From Pseudomonadota bacterium (GTDB lineage: Bacteria > Pseudomonadota > Gammaproteobacteria > Steroidobacterales > Steroidobacteraceae), in NCBI GenBank assembly GCA_021851405.1, contig JAJZDW010000005.1, positions 62,001 to 126,000 on the forward strand: a stretch of 64,000 bases of DNA. Reading direction: 5' to 3'. A model generated the notes under the pieces. The model was not told the DNA's origin, did no database searches, and saw only the letters and a program-made list of their open reading frames with translations. Position 1 is the first letter of the stretch, and each line of letters begins with the position of its first letter. Position numbers and translations under genes: made by a program. This document shows positions 12,245 to 22,940 of this stretch, in pieces.

Positions 12245-13921
12245 ATGACAGAAAGTTTTGCAGAGCTCTTCGAGCAAAGCCTCGCCAACCAGCGCATCCG
12301 CCCGGGGATGATCCTCACCGGACTGGTCGTTGACGTCACTCCCGATGTGGTCGTGGTCAACGTCGGCCTGAAGTCCGAAGCGGTCATTCCCGTCGAGCAG
12401 TTCAAAGACGAGAATGGCCAGATCGAAGTCAAGGCGGGCGACGAAGTCGAAGTCGCGCTGGATTCGGTCGAGGACGGCACCGGCGAGACGCGCCTGTCGC
12501 GCGAGAAGGCCAAGCGCGCCCGCACCTGGACGCGCCTCGAGGAGTCATTCAACAAGTCCGAGATCGTCACCGGCATCATCACCGGCCGCGTCAAGGGCGG
12601 TTTCACGGTGGAAATCGACAACGTCCGGGCGTTCCTGCCGGGCTCGCTGGTCGATGTGCGCCCGGTGCGCGACACGGCGTATCTCGAGGGCAAGCCGCTC
12701 GAGTTCAAGGTCATCAAGCTCGACCAGAAGCGCAACAACGTGGTGGTCTCGCGCCGCGCGGTCGTTGAGCAGGAGTTCTCCGCCGAGCGCAGTGCGCTGC
12801 TGGAGAACCTGCAGGAAGGCGCTGTCGTGCACGGCATGGTCAAGAACCTCACCGACTACGGTGCGTTCGTCGACCTCGGCGGCATCGATGGCCTGCTGCA
12901 CATCACCGACATGGCGTGGAAGCGCGTCAAGCACCCCTCCGAGGTGGTCAAGGTCGGTGAGGAGATCGACGTGCGGATCCTCAAGTTCGACCGCGAGCGC
13001 TCGCGCGTCAGCCTCGGGCTGAAGCAGCTCGGCGCCGATCCGTGGGAGAACATTGCCCGCCGCTACCCGGCCAGCACCCGCGTGTTCGGCAAGGTCACCA
13101 ACATTGCCGACTATGGCGCGTTCGTCGAGATCGAGGACGGCGTCGAGGGTCTGGTGCACGTCTCGGAGATGGATTGGACGAACAAGAACGTCAATCCGGC
13201 CAAGGTGGTGCACACGGGCGAGGAAGTCGAGGTCATGGTGCTCGACGTCGATGAAGATCGTCGCCGCATCTCCCTCGGCCTGAAGCAGTGCAAGGCGAAC
13301 CCGTGGAAGGAGTTCGCCGAGAACTACAACCGCGGCGATCATGTCAGCGGCCTGATCAAGTCGATCACCGACTTCGGCATCTTCATCGGGCTGTCCGGCA
13401 ACATCGACGGCCTGGTGCACCTGTCGGACATCTCCTGGGACATGCCCGGGGAGGAAGCGGTGCGCAGCTACCAGAAGGGTCAGCAGCTCGAGGCCATGGT
13501 GCTGTCGATCGATCCGGAGCGCGAGCGCATCAGCCTCGGCATCAAGCAGCTGGCGAAGGACCCGTTCTCGAGCTACATCGCCGAGAACCCCAAGGGCACC
13601 ATCGTGCGCGGCGTGGTGAAGGATGTCGACGCACGCGGCGCCACCATCGACCTCGGCAACGGGATCGAGGGTCAGTTGCGGGCCTCCGAGCTCGGCCGTG
13701 ACCGCATCGAGGATGCGCGCACCGTGCTGAAGGTCGGGGAGGAAGTCGAGGCGAAGTTCACGGGCGTCGACCGCAAGTCGCGCACCATCTCGCTGTCGAT
13801 CAAGGCGAAGGAAGCCCACGAGGAGGCCGAGGCGGTGCAGAACTACCGCTCCTCGGATTCCAGCACGACCGGAACGAGTCTCGGCGATCTGCTCAAAGAG
13901 CACATCGGGGACCGTGGCTGA
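12245..13921 (+). CDS. rpsA: 30S ribosomal protein S1
   Basis: [49 protein letters not shown]; repeated S1 domains; ATG 12245. Confidence 0.98.
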   Translation: MTESFAELFEQSLANQRIRPGMILTGLVVDVTPDVVVVNVGLKSEAVIPVEQFKDENGQIEVKAGDEVEVALDSVEDGTGETRLSREKAKRARTWTRLEESFNKSEIVTGIITGRVKGGFTVEIDNVRAFLPGSLVDVRPVRDTAYLEGKPLEFKVIKLDQKRNNVVVSRRAVVEQEFSAERSALLENLQEGAVVHGMVKNLTDYGAFVDLGGIDGLLHITDMAWKRVKHPSEVVKVGEEIDVRILKFDRERSRVSLGLKQLGADPWENIARRYPASTRVFGKVTNIADYGAFVEIEDGVEGLVHVSEMDWTNKNVNPAKVVHTGEEVEVMVLDVDEDRRRISLGLKQCKANPWKEFAENYNRGDHVSGLIKSITDFGIFIGLSGNIDGLVHLSDISWDMPGEEAVRSYQKGQQLEAMVLSIDPERERISLGIKQLAKDPFSSYIAENPKGTIVRGVVKDVDARGATIDLGNGIEGQLRASELGRDRIEDARTVLKVGEEVEAKFTGVDRKSRTISLSIKAKEAHEEAEAVQNYRSSDSSTTGTSLGDLLKEHIGDRG

Positions 13922-13929
13922 GTCCTGAA

Positions 13930-13963
13930 CGTCGCCGCTTCCGCCTCGGCGGAAGCGGCGACG
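13930..13963 (+). terminator. Perfect 15-bp hairpin with CTCG tetraloop after rpsA
   Basis: CGTCGCCGCTTCCGC-CTCG-GCGGAAGCGGCGACG directly after the rpsA stop; no clear U tract. Confidence 0.7.
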
Positions 13964-13977
13964 GATTGGCCTGAGAC

Positions 13978-14280
13978 ATGACCAAATCTGAGCTCATCGA
14001 AATCATTGCGGCGAAGCAGAAGCATCTGCCGGCCAAGGACGTCGAGCTCGCTCTGAAGCAGATGCTCGAGGTGATGAGTGATGCGCTCGCGCAGGGCGAG
14101 CGCATTGAGATTCGCGGGTTCGGCAGCTTCTCGCTGCACTTCCGACCGCCCCGCCAGGGACGCAACCCGAAGACCGGGGAAACCGTCGCGCTCTCGGGCA
14201 AGCACGTCCCGCACTTCAAAGCCGGCAAGGACCTGAGGGAACGGGTCAACGAGGGCGCCGGGCAACCCATCCGCGGCTGA
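13978..14280 (+). CDS. ihfB: Integration host factor subunit beta
   Basis: [68 protein letters not shown]. Confidence 0.95.
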   Translation: MTKSELIEIIAAKQKHLPAKDVELALKQMLEVMSDALAQGERIEIRGFGSFSLHFRPPRQGRNPKTGETVALSGKHVPHFKAGKDLRERVNEGAGQPIRG

Positions 14281-14326
14281 TCCGCAGCCTCAGCCTCCTG
14301 GCGCCGGCGCATGCTACATTGCTCCG

Positions 14327-15448
14327 GTGATCGCGCTGCCCGCCTTTCTGCTCGCATTGGCGTTCGCCGCCTTCGGTTTCGCCGCATGGCTACTCGGGCG
14401 TTTGACCAGCAATCGCCGCACGGTGCGGCTGCCGCGCGATTACTACGTCGGACTCGACCATCTGATCAACGATCGTTTCGACCACGCCGTCGAGGTCTTC
14501 GCACGCATGGCGGAAGCGGGCGACGCGGCGGAAATCCAATTCGCACTCGGGAGCCTGTTCCGCCGCCGCGGCGAGGTCGACCGTGCGATCGCCGTGCACA
14601 CGCGCCTGCGCGAACACGGTGGCGGGGCGCTGCGCGACAAGGCCACTTTTGCGCTGGCGTTGGATTATCTCAGTGCCGGTCTCATGGACCGATCCGAGGA
14701 GTTGTTCGCAGAGCTCGCCGCTTCGAGTGAGTATCGCGACACCGCGCTCGATCAGCTGCTGCGCATCTACGAGGCGCAGGGCGACTGGACTCACGCCCTC
14801 GAGACGCTCCAGGCGCTGCCGCCGCGGGTGCAGGCCGAGCGGGCCCGCATCGCGGCGCATTATCTGTGCGAGCTCGCCGAGCAGGCGCTTGCCCAGGGGG
14901 ATGCCGGGCGGGCCCGGACGCTGCTCGGGGAGGCCCGTACGCGCTCGCGGGACTTGCCGCGCGCCGAGGTGCTCGCGGCGCGCTTGGCGGAGGCGGACGG
15001 GCAGTCCGCGCAGGCGCTCGAGCGGTATCTGAACATTCTCGAGGCGCACCCTGTGCTCGCCATCGAGATGATTCCGCGAGCCCTGGCGCTGGCACGGCGA
15101 ACCGAAGAGCCGCCGGCCCTTGCGGCGCTCTGGGCACGACTGGAGCGATCCGGTCAGAGCGGTGCGCGCGAGCTCGCGGTGTTGCTGGCGAGCGCTCTGC
15201 CGCCGGAGGAGTTGCAGCGCCTTGCGCAGTTGCACGGCCCGCAGGCGGACTCCCTCGCCGAGGCGTACGCGCTCGCGCTGCTGATGAAGCGTCTGGGGGA
15301 TGCCGGCGGCCGCTATCAGTGTGGGGAGTGCGGGCTGTTGAGCACGGCATGGTACTGGCGCTGTCCGAAGTGCCGTGCCTGGGACAGCCTGCGGCCGGCG
15401 GCACTGAAACGCGACGGCGGTGCGGCGCGGGTGATCGGCGCACAGTGA
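14327..15448 (+). CDS. lapB: Lipopolysaccharide assembly protein LapB (TPR + rubredoxin-like C-terminus)
   Basis: N-terminal TM, YYVGLDHLINDRFDHAVEVFARMAE TPRs, C-terminal YQCGECGLLSTAWYWRCPKCRAWDSL metal-binding motif. Confidence 0.92.
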   Translation: MIALPAFLLALAFAAFGFAAWLLGRLTSNRRTVRLPRDYYVGLDHLINDRFDHAVEVFARMAEAGDAAEIQFALGSLFRRRGEVDRAIAVHTRLREHGGGALRDKATFALALDYLSAGLMDRSEELFAELAASSEYRDTALDQLLRIYEAQGDWTHALETLQALPPRVQAERARIAAHYLCELAEQALAQGDAGRARTLLGEARTRSRDLPRAEVLAARLAEADGQSAQALERYLNILEAHPVLAIEMIPRALALARRTEEPPALAALWARLERSGQSGARELAVLLASALPPEELQRLAQLHGPQADSLAEAYALALLMKRLGDAGGRYQCGECGLLSTAWYWRCPKCRAWDSLRPAALKRDGGAARVIGAQ

Positions 15449-15555
15449 GCGCGAGGGGTGGGGCGACGAGGCGATTTGCGCCGAGGCGCGCGTTACACTA
15501 GCGACATGAGCGACCCTTAAGCGGGTCGGAGCCGACCATTTCCAGGAGCACACCC

Positions 15556-16524
15556 ATGCGCACCCCTCCGAAGTCGATCATACGCACGGCCGTATTTCCG
15601 GTGGCCGGTCGCGGTACGCGCTTTCTGCCGGCGACCAAGGCCAGTCCGAAGGAAATGCTGCCGGTGGTCGACAAGCCGCTCATTCAATACGCGGTGGAGG
15701 AGGCACTCGCCGCGGGGGCCACGCGCCTGGTGTTCGTCACCGGTGCGTCCAAACGCGCCATCGAGGATCACTTCGACTCCGACCAGGAGCTCGAGCAGCT
15801 GCTCGAGCGCCAGGGCAAGAGCAGTCTGCTCAATCAGATTCGCAGTGTTCTGCCGTCCTACGCCTCGTGCATCTACATCCGCCAGCCGGCCCCGCTCGGG
15901 CTCGGCCACGCGGTGCTCTGTGCACAGCCGGCGGTGGGCGCCGAGCCGTTCTTCGTGCATCTGGCCGACGATCTGATCCGCAGCGACGTCGCCTGTCTGG
16001 CGCAGATGGCCGAGGTGTACGACGCGAAGCGGGCCAGTGTGCTCGGCGTGCAGGCCGTACCGCGCGCCGACACCGACAAGTACGGCATCGTGGCGGTCGA
16101 GGCCGACAAGTCGGCCACCGCCCGGGTGCACAGCATCGTCGAGAAGCCCAAACCTCAGGTGGCCCCGTCGAATCTCGCCGTGGTGGGCCGCTACGTGCTC
16201 GCCCCTGCGATCTTCGAGCACCTGGAGAAGCTCGGCCGGGGCGCCGGGGGGGAGATTCAGCTCACCGACGGCATCGCCGCGTTGATGCGCGAGGAGGCGG
16301 TGTACGCCTACCGTTTCACCGGCACCCGCTACGACTGCGGCAGCAAGCTCGGCTACCTCCAGGCCACCGTCGAGTACGCACTCGGGCATCCGATGCTGGG
16401 CAAGGATTTTCGCCGTTACCTGCGCGGTCTGCAGCTCGAGATGGGGAGCGCAGCGCCCGCGCCGCGCAAGAGCAACGGCGCCGCACCGCGGCGACGCGCG
16501 GCGCGGCCGGCGGCGAGTTCGTAA
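15556..16524 (+). CDS. galU: UTP--glucose-1-phosphate uridylyltransferase
   Basis: [46 protein letters not shown]. Confidence 0.95.
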   Translation: MRTPPKSIIRTAVFPVAGRGTRFLPATKASPKEMLPVVDKPLIQYAVEEALAAGATRLVFVTGASKRAIEDHFDSDQELEQLLERQGKSSLLNQIRSVLPSYASCIYIRQPAPLGLGHAVLCAQPAVGAEPFFVHLADDLIRSDVACLAQMAEVYDAKRASVLGVQAVPRADTDKYGIVAVEADKSATARVHSIVEKPKPQVAPSNLAVVGRYVLAPAIFEHLEKLGRGAGGEIQLTDGIAALMREEAVYAYRFTGTRYDCGSKLGYLQATVEYALGHPMLGKDFRRYLRGLQLEMGSAAPAPRKSNGAAPRRRAARPAASS

Positions 16525-16534
16525 GGTCGACCGC

Positions 16535-18613
16535 CTACACCGGCTGCATCAGCGGCGGCTGCTCCGGCGTGCGCGCCGTGAGGTACGCCAGTGTGTTGAT
16601 GTTGTCGACCAGGCGGTCGCAGGCGACCACGATGTCCGTGGCCGAAGCCAGTTCGCGCTCCAGGCGGCGCTGGGCGGCGCGGATCGGCGGCAGGGCGTTG
16701 GGCTCGCGGCGCACGCTCAGAGCTTCGGCCACCTCCGCGAGCGCCGCCGCGCTCTGATGCAGGAACGGCTTCAGAGCGGCCTGCTGCGCCACGGGTACTT
16801 GGTGTCCGAGGAGCGCCTCGAGCGTCATGACCGTTCGGGCCAGCCGGTTGCCGTTGGTGAGCAGCGATTGCGCCAGTTCCGCCAGCGCCGGTGGCGTGGC
16901 CGGCTCGGCGAGCAGGCGGTTGACGGAGGCTTCGGCGTTGACGCGCGCGACCCGGGCCCCCTGGCGTCCGTCGCGCCGCTCGTGCACGGTGCCGCCCGCG
17001 AGGGACTCGAGGTAGGTCGCGTACGCACGCAGCATTTCCGCGAGCGTCTCGCGCGTGCGGCCCTTCTCCCAGGTTGGCCACAGCGCGTACACCGACAGTG
17101 ACACCGCACTGCCGATGATGGTGTCGATCAGTCGGGCGACGACGGTCGGTTCGGGGCGCTCTCCGGCGAATGCCAGCAGCAGCACCACCATGCCGGTGAG
17201 GCAGGCGACCGCAATTCCGTAGTGCACGTTGCCGAAGTAGCGAAACCCCGCGCACAGCACGGCCAGCACGGCCAGGTGCACCCACGCGTTGAGCGGCAGG
17301 AGGTAGACCAACGCCGTGGTGAGCACCAACCCGAGGATGGTGCCGACCACGCGCAGCAGTCCGTAGCTGAACGTGGCGGCGAAATCGGCGCGCAGCACGA
17401 TCGCCACCGTCATCGGAATCCAGTAGCCGTGCACGACCGGCAGGATCCGGGCGAGCCACAGCGCAAACGTGAAGCACACGGCGCTGCGCACCGCGTGGCG
17501 GAAGGCGGCCGAACGGGGCGTGAGGTTCGCTCCGAGGATGGCGAACGGCGATTGCGGGCGCAGCGCGTGCGGTCGCTGCAGGTCCTCCTCGACGGGGCGC
17601 TCGAGTGCCTGCGTGCCGGCGCGCTCGGCATTGCGCACCGCGGCGGAGAGCTGCCCGGAGAGCGCTTGGAGATGCCGCCACGGCCCCTCGGGCAGCTGCG
17701 CCTCATGTTCCGCGGCGGCGCGCTCGGCACGCTGCAGCCGATCGAGCTCGGTGCGCATGACCCGACGCGGGTCGGCGCCGGCTTCGATGGCCGCGCTGAT
17801 GGCCTCGAACAGCGCCGCGCAGTCCTGCTGCACGAGCGGCGTGAGGCGCTCACCGGGATCGGTGAGCTCCAGTGCCGTGAGCTCGAGCCGCGCCCGCTCG
17901 GCCAGCTCGAGCATCACGCCGAAATGGTCCATGACCGCGCCATGGGCGCGCAGCGGGCCGAGCAACGTGTGCTGCAGCTCCGTCATCCCGGCGGTCAGTT
18001 CGAGTGCCGCGCCGCTGTCGTGCGCCCCGCGCCGTGCCATGGCGGCGAGCTCGCGATACACGGCCGCGAGTGCTTCGCGCTCCGGCCCGTAGCGTTGCAG
18101 CGGCCAGGCGGCGATTGAGAACAGTGTCAGCAGCAATCCGCCGGCCGTGACCCAGCCGGTGAGCGCCAGGGCCGCGCCGAGCGAGGGGGCCGGCAGATCC
18201 GTGGCGATCACCAGCAGAATCATCGCGGTCATGCCGACCCGCGCGATCGCATCGCCGAACACCACGAGCAGCGCCCCACAGAAGCCGATGGCGAAACTCG
18301 CCACCAGCAGCGCCGGCAGGTGGTGGTTCAGCGTCAGCCCGAGGAACGTGGCCAGCCCGCCGGCGGCCGAGACCGCGAGCAGCCGGAACAGGCGCTGGCG
18401 GTAGGGACCCGGCTGGTCCGAATACATCGTCACCACCGCGCCGACCGCCGCAGCGATGCCCGGGAGCAGTTGGCCGCTGGCGATGCCCCAGATGAGCGGC
18501 AGGACCACCGCGGCGGTGTTGCGCAGCAGCACCCGCCAGGGCAGTTGCGCCGGTTTGGTCTGCAGCAGCGCCGCGACCATGTTCTGGCGCAGGGACGTGA
18601 CGGCAGTGGGCAT
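16535..18613 (-). CDS. FUSC family / AaeB-like aromatic acid exporter
   Basis: 692 aa; two TM blocks and soluble domains; FUSC-like NVHYGIAVACLTGMVVLLLAF and ARLIDTIIGSAVSLSVYALWPTWEK. Confidence 0.85.
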   Translation of the reverse strand: MPTAVTSLRQNMVAALLQTKPAQLPWRVLLRNTAAVVLPLIWGIASGQLLPGIAAAVGAVVTMYSDQPGPYRQRLFRLLAVSAAGGLATFLGLTLNHHLPALLVASFAIGFCGALLVVFGDAIARVGMTAMILLVIATDLPAPSLGAALALTGWVTAGGLLLTLFSIAAWPLQRYGPEREALAAVYRELAAMARRGAHDSGAALELTAGMTELQHTLLGPLRAHGAVMDHFGVMLELAERARLELTALELTDPGERLTPLVQQDCAALFEAISAAIEAGADPRRVMRTELDRLQRAERAAAEHEAQLPEGPWRHLQALSGQLSAAVRNAERAGTQALERPVEEDLQRPHALRPQSPFAILGANLTPRSAAFRHAVRSAVCFTFALWLARILPVVHGYWIPMTVAIVLRADFAATFSYGLLRVVGTILGLVLTTALVYLLPLNAWVHLAVLAVLCAGFRYFGNVHYGIAVACLTGMVVLLLAFAGERPEPTVVARLIDTIIGSAVSLSVYALWPTWEKGRTRETLAEMLRAYATYLESLAGGTVHERRDGRQGARVARVNAEASVNRLLAEPATPPALAELAQSLLTNGNRLARTVMTLEALLGHQVPVAQQAALKPFLHQSAAALAEVAEALSVRREPNALPPIRAAQRRLERELASATDIVVACDRLVDNINTLAYLTARTPEQPPLMQPV

Positions 18614-18661
18614 CCGTGGGCTCCGATTCTGCGCCGCGCTCGCGCGGCGACGACGCAGCGA

Positions 18662-18865
18662 TTATGGCAGATACACCGTGACCACAGCCTCGCCGTCCTG
18701 GCGGTGGGCGAGGGTGCGCCGCCTGCCGTGCGCCGCGAGGATCTCGCGGCAGAGAGTCAACCCGAGACCGGTGCGGGAGAGGATGCGGTCGCGAAGCACG
18801 GAACCGGCACATCGCCTGCGCGCCGAGTCCGCCGCTGTGCCCGGCCGGGGGATCATCGCGCGCAT
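18662..18865 (-). pseudogene. Histidine kinase C-terminal fragment (remnant)
   Basis: ORF ends RTGLGLTLCREILAAHGRRRTLAHRQDGEAVVTVYLP, resembling the G2-box/C-terminus of a HATPase_c domain; no upstream kinase domain is visible. Confidence 0.55.
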
Positions 18866-19967
18866 GGCCGAGCCGAGCGTCTGCGAGCGAGCCTACCGGC
18901 AGCGCGGCCACCCAAGCGCTCCGCCGCGGCGCGTGCGCGCTCGGCTCCTCGGGGCTCGGTGCTTCGTGTGGACCTGGCCGCTGGCGCCGCCTCACGCACG
19001 ATCGCCACTCGGCTCAACGGCCCCCACGAGCCAAGACCGCTCGAGCACGGTCAGCACCCGTGCGAAGCGTGGGTGGGAGGGGATTCGGACGGCTTTCCGT
19101 GCCCGCGCCGTGATGACGTGTCGTGTCCATTGCACCACGCCCGAGAGGGGTGCGTGACTGGCCGATGAGCCGCTCATCCTGTCGCCTCAGCGCCTCATCG
19201 GCCAGGGGTTGGTTCCTGCCGGTGAGCGCGGCGAGTGGGTGTTGATATTCGTTCTGTAAGAAGAGGGGCGGGTCACCACGGTGAGGATCAGACCCTTGCG
19301 CCCGCGATCAGCGGCGCGCACCGAGTCGTGAACGGTGCCGGCGGTGGTGACGATGCGTGTCGGGCTCACCGCCGCGATGACCGTTGCGCGAGCCGCCACG
19401 TCCTGAACGAACCGCCTGCGAGCGACCGTGGGGGTCTCGAGACGGTGGCGGCAGACCGGTGAGCCCGATGGGGACCTGTCGCAATGAGCTCGATGAGCGC
19501 ACCGAAATTGAGGACCGTACCGACGTTCCGAGAGCGGGCGGGCACCGATGCCAAGGTGGGCGCCCGTGGGCGATAACCTCTTGCACCGCCGCCGTGCGCA
19601 TGGGGGTGGGCGCTGAGGGAATCTCGGTCGCGGCGACGCAGGGTCTTGAAGTCCAGGACGCTCAGCGCCGAGCAACCGAACGCATGCGAGGTCACTGAGG
19701 AAACCGAAGGCCGCCACGGGCGGATGTTCTGAGGGAACATCGCCCGTCCGCAGCGTGGCGTCATGCTCTGACCCGTCCATGTCGCCGACGGCGGACAGTT
19801 CGTGGAGACCGCAGATGCGGACAAATCGCAGTGCGCGGATTGGCGTCCGAAGCCGTTCAGGCCTATCCTGTAGGCCTGTCGCGTCGACGGGCGAGTCCGC
19901 CCGCCGAACAGGGGGGGGCACAGCCTAGTGCCGCAGTTCGCGCACGGAGCCATCCTGAGGAGGATTT

Positions 19968-20255
19968 ATGGCGACTCGACGTTCCGATTCGACCCCCACG
20001 CCCAAAACCGAGCAGGCCGTTGCGCCCAAGGCGCCTGCCCGCCGGGTGCAACGTGCCCAGCCGACAGGGAATTCAGCCGCGACCGCCACGAGCGTCACGG
20101 TCGAGACCCGGCGCGCCATGATTGCGCAAGCGGCCTATTTTCACGCCGAACGTCGCGGCTTTGCGCCGGGCGGTGATGAACAGGACTGGCTGAAGGCGGA
20201 AGCGGAGGTCGATGCACTGCTCGAAGGCGCAGCGCACGGCCACGGGCCCCAGTAG
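19968..20255 (+). CDS. DUF2934 domain-containing small protein
   Basis: IAQAAYFHAERRGFAPGGDEQDWLKAEAEVD is typical of DUF2934; good RBS (gaggaggattt) before ATG. Confidence 0.85.
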   Translation: MATRRSDSTPTPKTEQAVAPKAPARRVQRAQPTGNSAATATSVTVETRRAMIAQAAYFHAERRGFAPGGDEQDWLKAEAEVDALLEGAAHGHGPQ

Positions 20256-20279
20256 GGCACTGCATTCGTTTCTCGATTT

Positions 20280-20315
20280 CAGAGTGCCCGCGAGCCGACG
20301 TCGCGGGCCGCTCTG
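20280..20315 (+). terminator. Hairpin downstream of the DUF2934 gene
   Basis: cagagtgcccgcga-gccgacg-tcgcgggccgctctg, near-perfect stem just after the stop codon. Confidence 0.55.
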
Positions 20316-20601
20316 ATGGGGCGTCACCGTGCTTCGGTCGCCGTCGCGACATGAGCGACGGCGAGCGGGGGGCTCGTGCCCCGTCGGTCCCGCTTCTCGT
20401 CTGCACATCACGTCGTCGCAGGACGTATGAGACGACGCTATGACCATTACGCTCAAGCATGCGTCTGGTTTAATGGCGTTGTAACTCGTCAACTCATGAC
20501 GTGCTTAATTCTCGCGCGATCTTCAGGAACGGGCGCGCTGATTCGCGAATGCACGAACATGCGGGCACTGGAGTGGGAGGTGCTGGCGTAATCGTGCCGG
20601 C

Positions 20602-20622
20602 GTGATCGGGTGTACCGATCAC
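20602..20622 (-). terminator. Hairpin downstream of the ybbN-like gene
   Basis: GTGATCGG-GTGTA-CCGATCAC perfect 8-bp inverted repeat at the 3' end of the minus-strand CDS. Confidence 0.45.
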
Positions 20623-20623
20623 C

Positions 20624-21493
20624 TCAATTCAGAATGCGCGAGAGCCGCTTGCGGTACTCGGAGACGAGGGCGGGCTCACCGGCGGCCAGTTCGAGGACGG
20701 AGAGAAAGGACTGCCGGGCCGCGCCGCCGTCGTACTGGCGGTCGCGCTTGATGATCTCGAGCAGCTCATCGAGCGCCTTCTCGTGCTCGCCGTCGGCAAT
20801 ATAGCGTTGCGCCAGCGCCGAACGGGCTTTCAAATTGGCTCCATCGGCGCTGATCTGTGCGCGCAGCGTGCCGAGGTCGGGCAGGGCGGCCGCTGCGCGC
20901 AGACTCGCAAGACGCGTCTTCAGTGCTGCGGCCCGCGTGTCGGCCTGACCCCGCGGTCCGAGCGCGGCGAGGGCCTGATCGGCTTGCTCGATCTGGTGCG
21001 CATCTGGACGGGACGGAAGGCGGTTCAGCAGCACATCGGCGAGGTCGATTTTTGCCTCGTCATTGTCGGCGTCGGCCTGGATCACGGCCGTAAACGCCGC
21101 GGCGGCGCCGGCAAAATCCCCGGCGCCGATGAGCTGATGTCCGCGTCGCCGTTCCGCCTCGGACGAGCCGGGCAGCAGCCGGTCGAGGAATGGCCGGATC
21201 TGGCCCTCCGGCTGCGCCCCGATGAACCCGTCGACCGGATTGCCGTCGACGAACGCGAGGACGTAGGGGATGCTGCGGACCATGAACTTCTCGGACAGTT
21301 CAGGGTTCTCATCGGAATTGACCTTGACCAGCTTGAAGCGTCCGGCGTAGCTCGCCTCGAGCCGCTCGAGCACCGGACCTAGGGCCCGGCACGGTCCGCA
21401 CCACGGTGCCCAGAAATCCACCAGTACCGGCAGCTGCCGCGAGGCCTCGATGACCTCCTGCTCAAAGGTGTTCAGGCTGACTTCGATCATCAT
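20624..21493 (-). CDS. ybbN: Co-chaperone YbbN/CnoX-like thioredoxin with TPRs
   Basis: VLVDFWAPWCGPCRALGPVLERL thioredoxin motif followed by TPR-like C-terminus (ALAQRYIADGEHEKALDELLEIIKRDR). Confidence 0.9.
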   Translation of the reverse strand: MMIEVSLNTFEQEVIEASRQLPVLVDFWAPWCGPCRALGPVLERLEASYAGRFKLVKVNSDENPELSEKFMVRSIPYVLAFVDGNPVDGFIGAQPEGQIRPFLDRLLPGSSEAERRRGHQLIGAGDFAGAAAAFTAVIQADADNDEAKIDLADVLLNRLPSRPDAHQIEQADQALAALGPRGQADTRAAALKTRLASLRAAAALPDLGTLRAQISADGANLKARSALAQRYIADGEHEKALDELLEIIKRDRQYDGGAARQSFLSVLELAAGEPALVSEYRKRLSRILN

Positions 21494-22940
21494 CGTTCTC
21501 CGTACGGACTCGCTCGACCATCGGGGCGTCGGCGGGGGATTTCAACCGTGCCCGCGCCCGGGACGCTGACTCACCGGTGCCTGCGGCGGGCAGCTGCACG
21601 ATGATGCGCCCTTCACCGGGGCTGAAGCGGGCATCGCCGCCGTGGCTGCGGGCCACCTGACGCACGATCGCCAGTCCGAGCCCGGAGCCCGGCGCCTGAG
21701 CGTTGATGCGGTGGAAGCGCTCGAACACCGACTCTTCCTGGCCGGCGGGGACCCCGGGGCCCTGATCACGGACCTCGATCCGGATCATGGCGTGCTCCAG
21801 GGGCGGGGCCATGATCCGCACGCTGACGGTACCCTGTCCGTGCACCAGGGCGTTGTCGAGCAGGTTGCGCACCATGTCGCGCAGATCATCGGCCCGGCCG
21901 CGGATCTCGACGGTATCGGGCACGTGGACCTCGAGCCGCCGACCCTGCGCTTCCATCAACGGCAACACCTGGGCGGCCGCCTCGCGGGTCAGGCGCGAGA
22001 GATTCATCACCGGCAGCGGTTCGCCGTGCCGCTCATACGAGAGCGACTCCTTGCGCGCCAGATCGATCAGCTGATCGACCAGGCGACCCATCTGACTCAA
22101 CTCGCGCTCGACCGCCGGCCAGTCCGTCGTGCCCGTCAGGCGGGCCCGTTGCAGGCGCAGATTGAGCACCGCGAGCGGGGTGCGCAGTTCATGGGCCGCA
22201 TCGGCCGTGAGGCGCCGCTCCACCGCGTAGGCGCGCGAGAGCCGATCGAGCGCGCCGTTGACCGCTTCCACCAGCGGTTGGATCTCCCGCGGCAGACCGC
22301 CGGCGGAGATGCGCAGATTCGGCTCACGCGGCCCGACCCGTGCGGCCTCGCGCGAGGCGCGCTCGATCGGCTGCAGGCTCCAGCCGCTGATCAGCCACAT
22401 CAGACCGAGCGCGAGCACGGCGAAGACGATGAGCACCGAGACGTGCTCGGAGTCCTCGGCGAACAGACTGTCGACCAGCGTGCCCTGGCTCATGCGGTAG
22501 CGAGCGACCACCACCGTCAGTCCGCTCGGCCCGCGGGCCGCGACGATGGGCTGTTTGGCAGCACCGACGCCGATGAACTCCACCGGCCCGACCGAGCCGC
22601 GCGCATCGACCGGGATGTAGGGCAGGGGGCCGGTGAGGTTCGCCGAGGTCGCAAGCGGCCGGTGATCGGCGCCGAAGACCGTGAAGCTGAAATGGCGCGA
22701 GGGGTCGGCGTAGACCTTCGCCCAGTCCTCGGGCAGGTGGACCTGAAGGACGCCCGCGCGGTCGAAGCGCAGCGCCTCGATGAGCTCGCGCGCCTGATTC
22801 TGCAGCGTGCTCGCGCGCAGGCCGGCGATGACGTTGTGCACCTCGAGCCGATACGATACGAACGAGGCGCCGAGCCCGAGCGTGAACAGCGCGAACATCA
22901 CCCCGAGCAGGCGCAGGCGCAGGCTGTGTGCCCGGCTCAC
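21462..22940 (-). CDS. Sensor histidine kinase (two-component system)
   Basis: HAMP-like segment, DAAHELRTPLAVLNLRLQRARL H-box, GSGLGLAIVRQVARSHGGDARF G-box; overlaps the response regulator by 4 bp. Confidence 0.93.
   Translation of the reverse strand: MSRAHSLRLRLLGVMFALFTLGLGASFVSYRLEVHNVIAGLRASTLQNQARELIEALRFDRAGVLQVHLPEDWAKVYADPSRHFSFTVFGADHRPLATSANLTGPLPYIPVDARGSVGPVEFIGVGAAKQPIVAARGPSGLTVVVARYRMSQGTLVDSLFAEDSEHVSVLIVFAVLALGLMWLISGWSLQPIERASREAARVGPREPNLRISAGGLPREIQPLVEAVNGALDRLSRAYAVERRLTADAAHELRTPLAVLNLRLQRARLTGTTDWPAVERELSQMGRLVDQLIDLARKESLSYERHGEPLPVMNLSRLTREAAAQVLPLMEAQGRRLEVHVPDTVEIRGRADDLRDMVRNLLDNALVHGQGTVSVRIMAPPLEHAMIRIEVRDQGPGVPAGQEESVFERFHRINAQAPGSGLGLAIVRQVARSHGGDARFSPGEGRIIVQLPAAGTGESASRARARLKSPADAPMVERVRTENDDDRSQPEHL

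Noticed and set aside
19187-19953. Overlapping minus-strand ORFs as possible transposase remnants
   Set aside because: No transposase motif, terminal inverted repeats or target duplications could be recognised.
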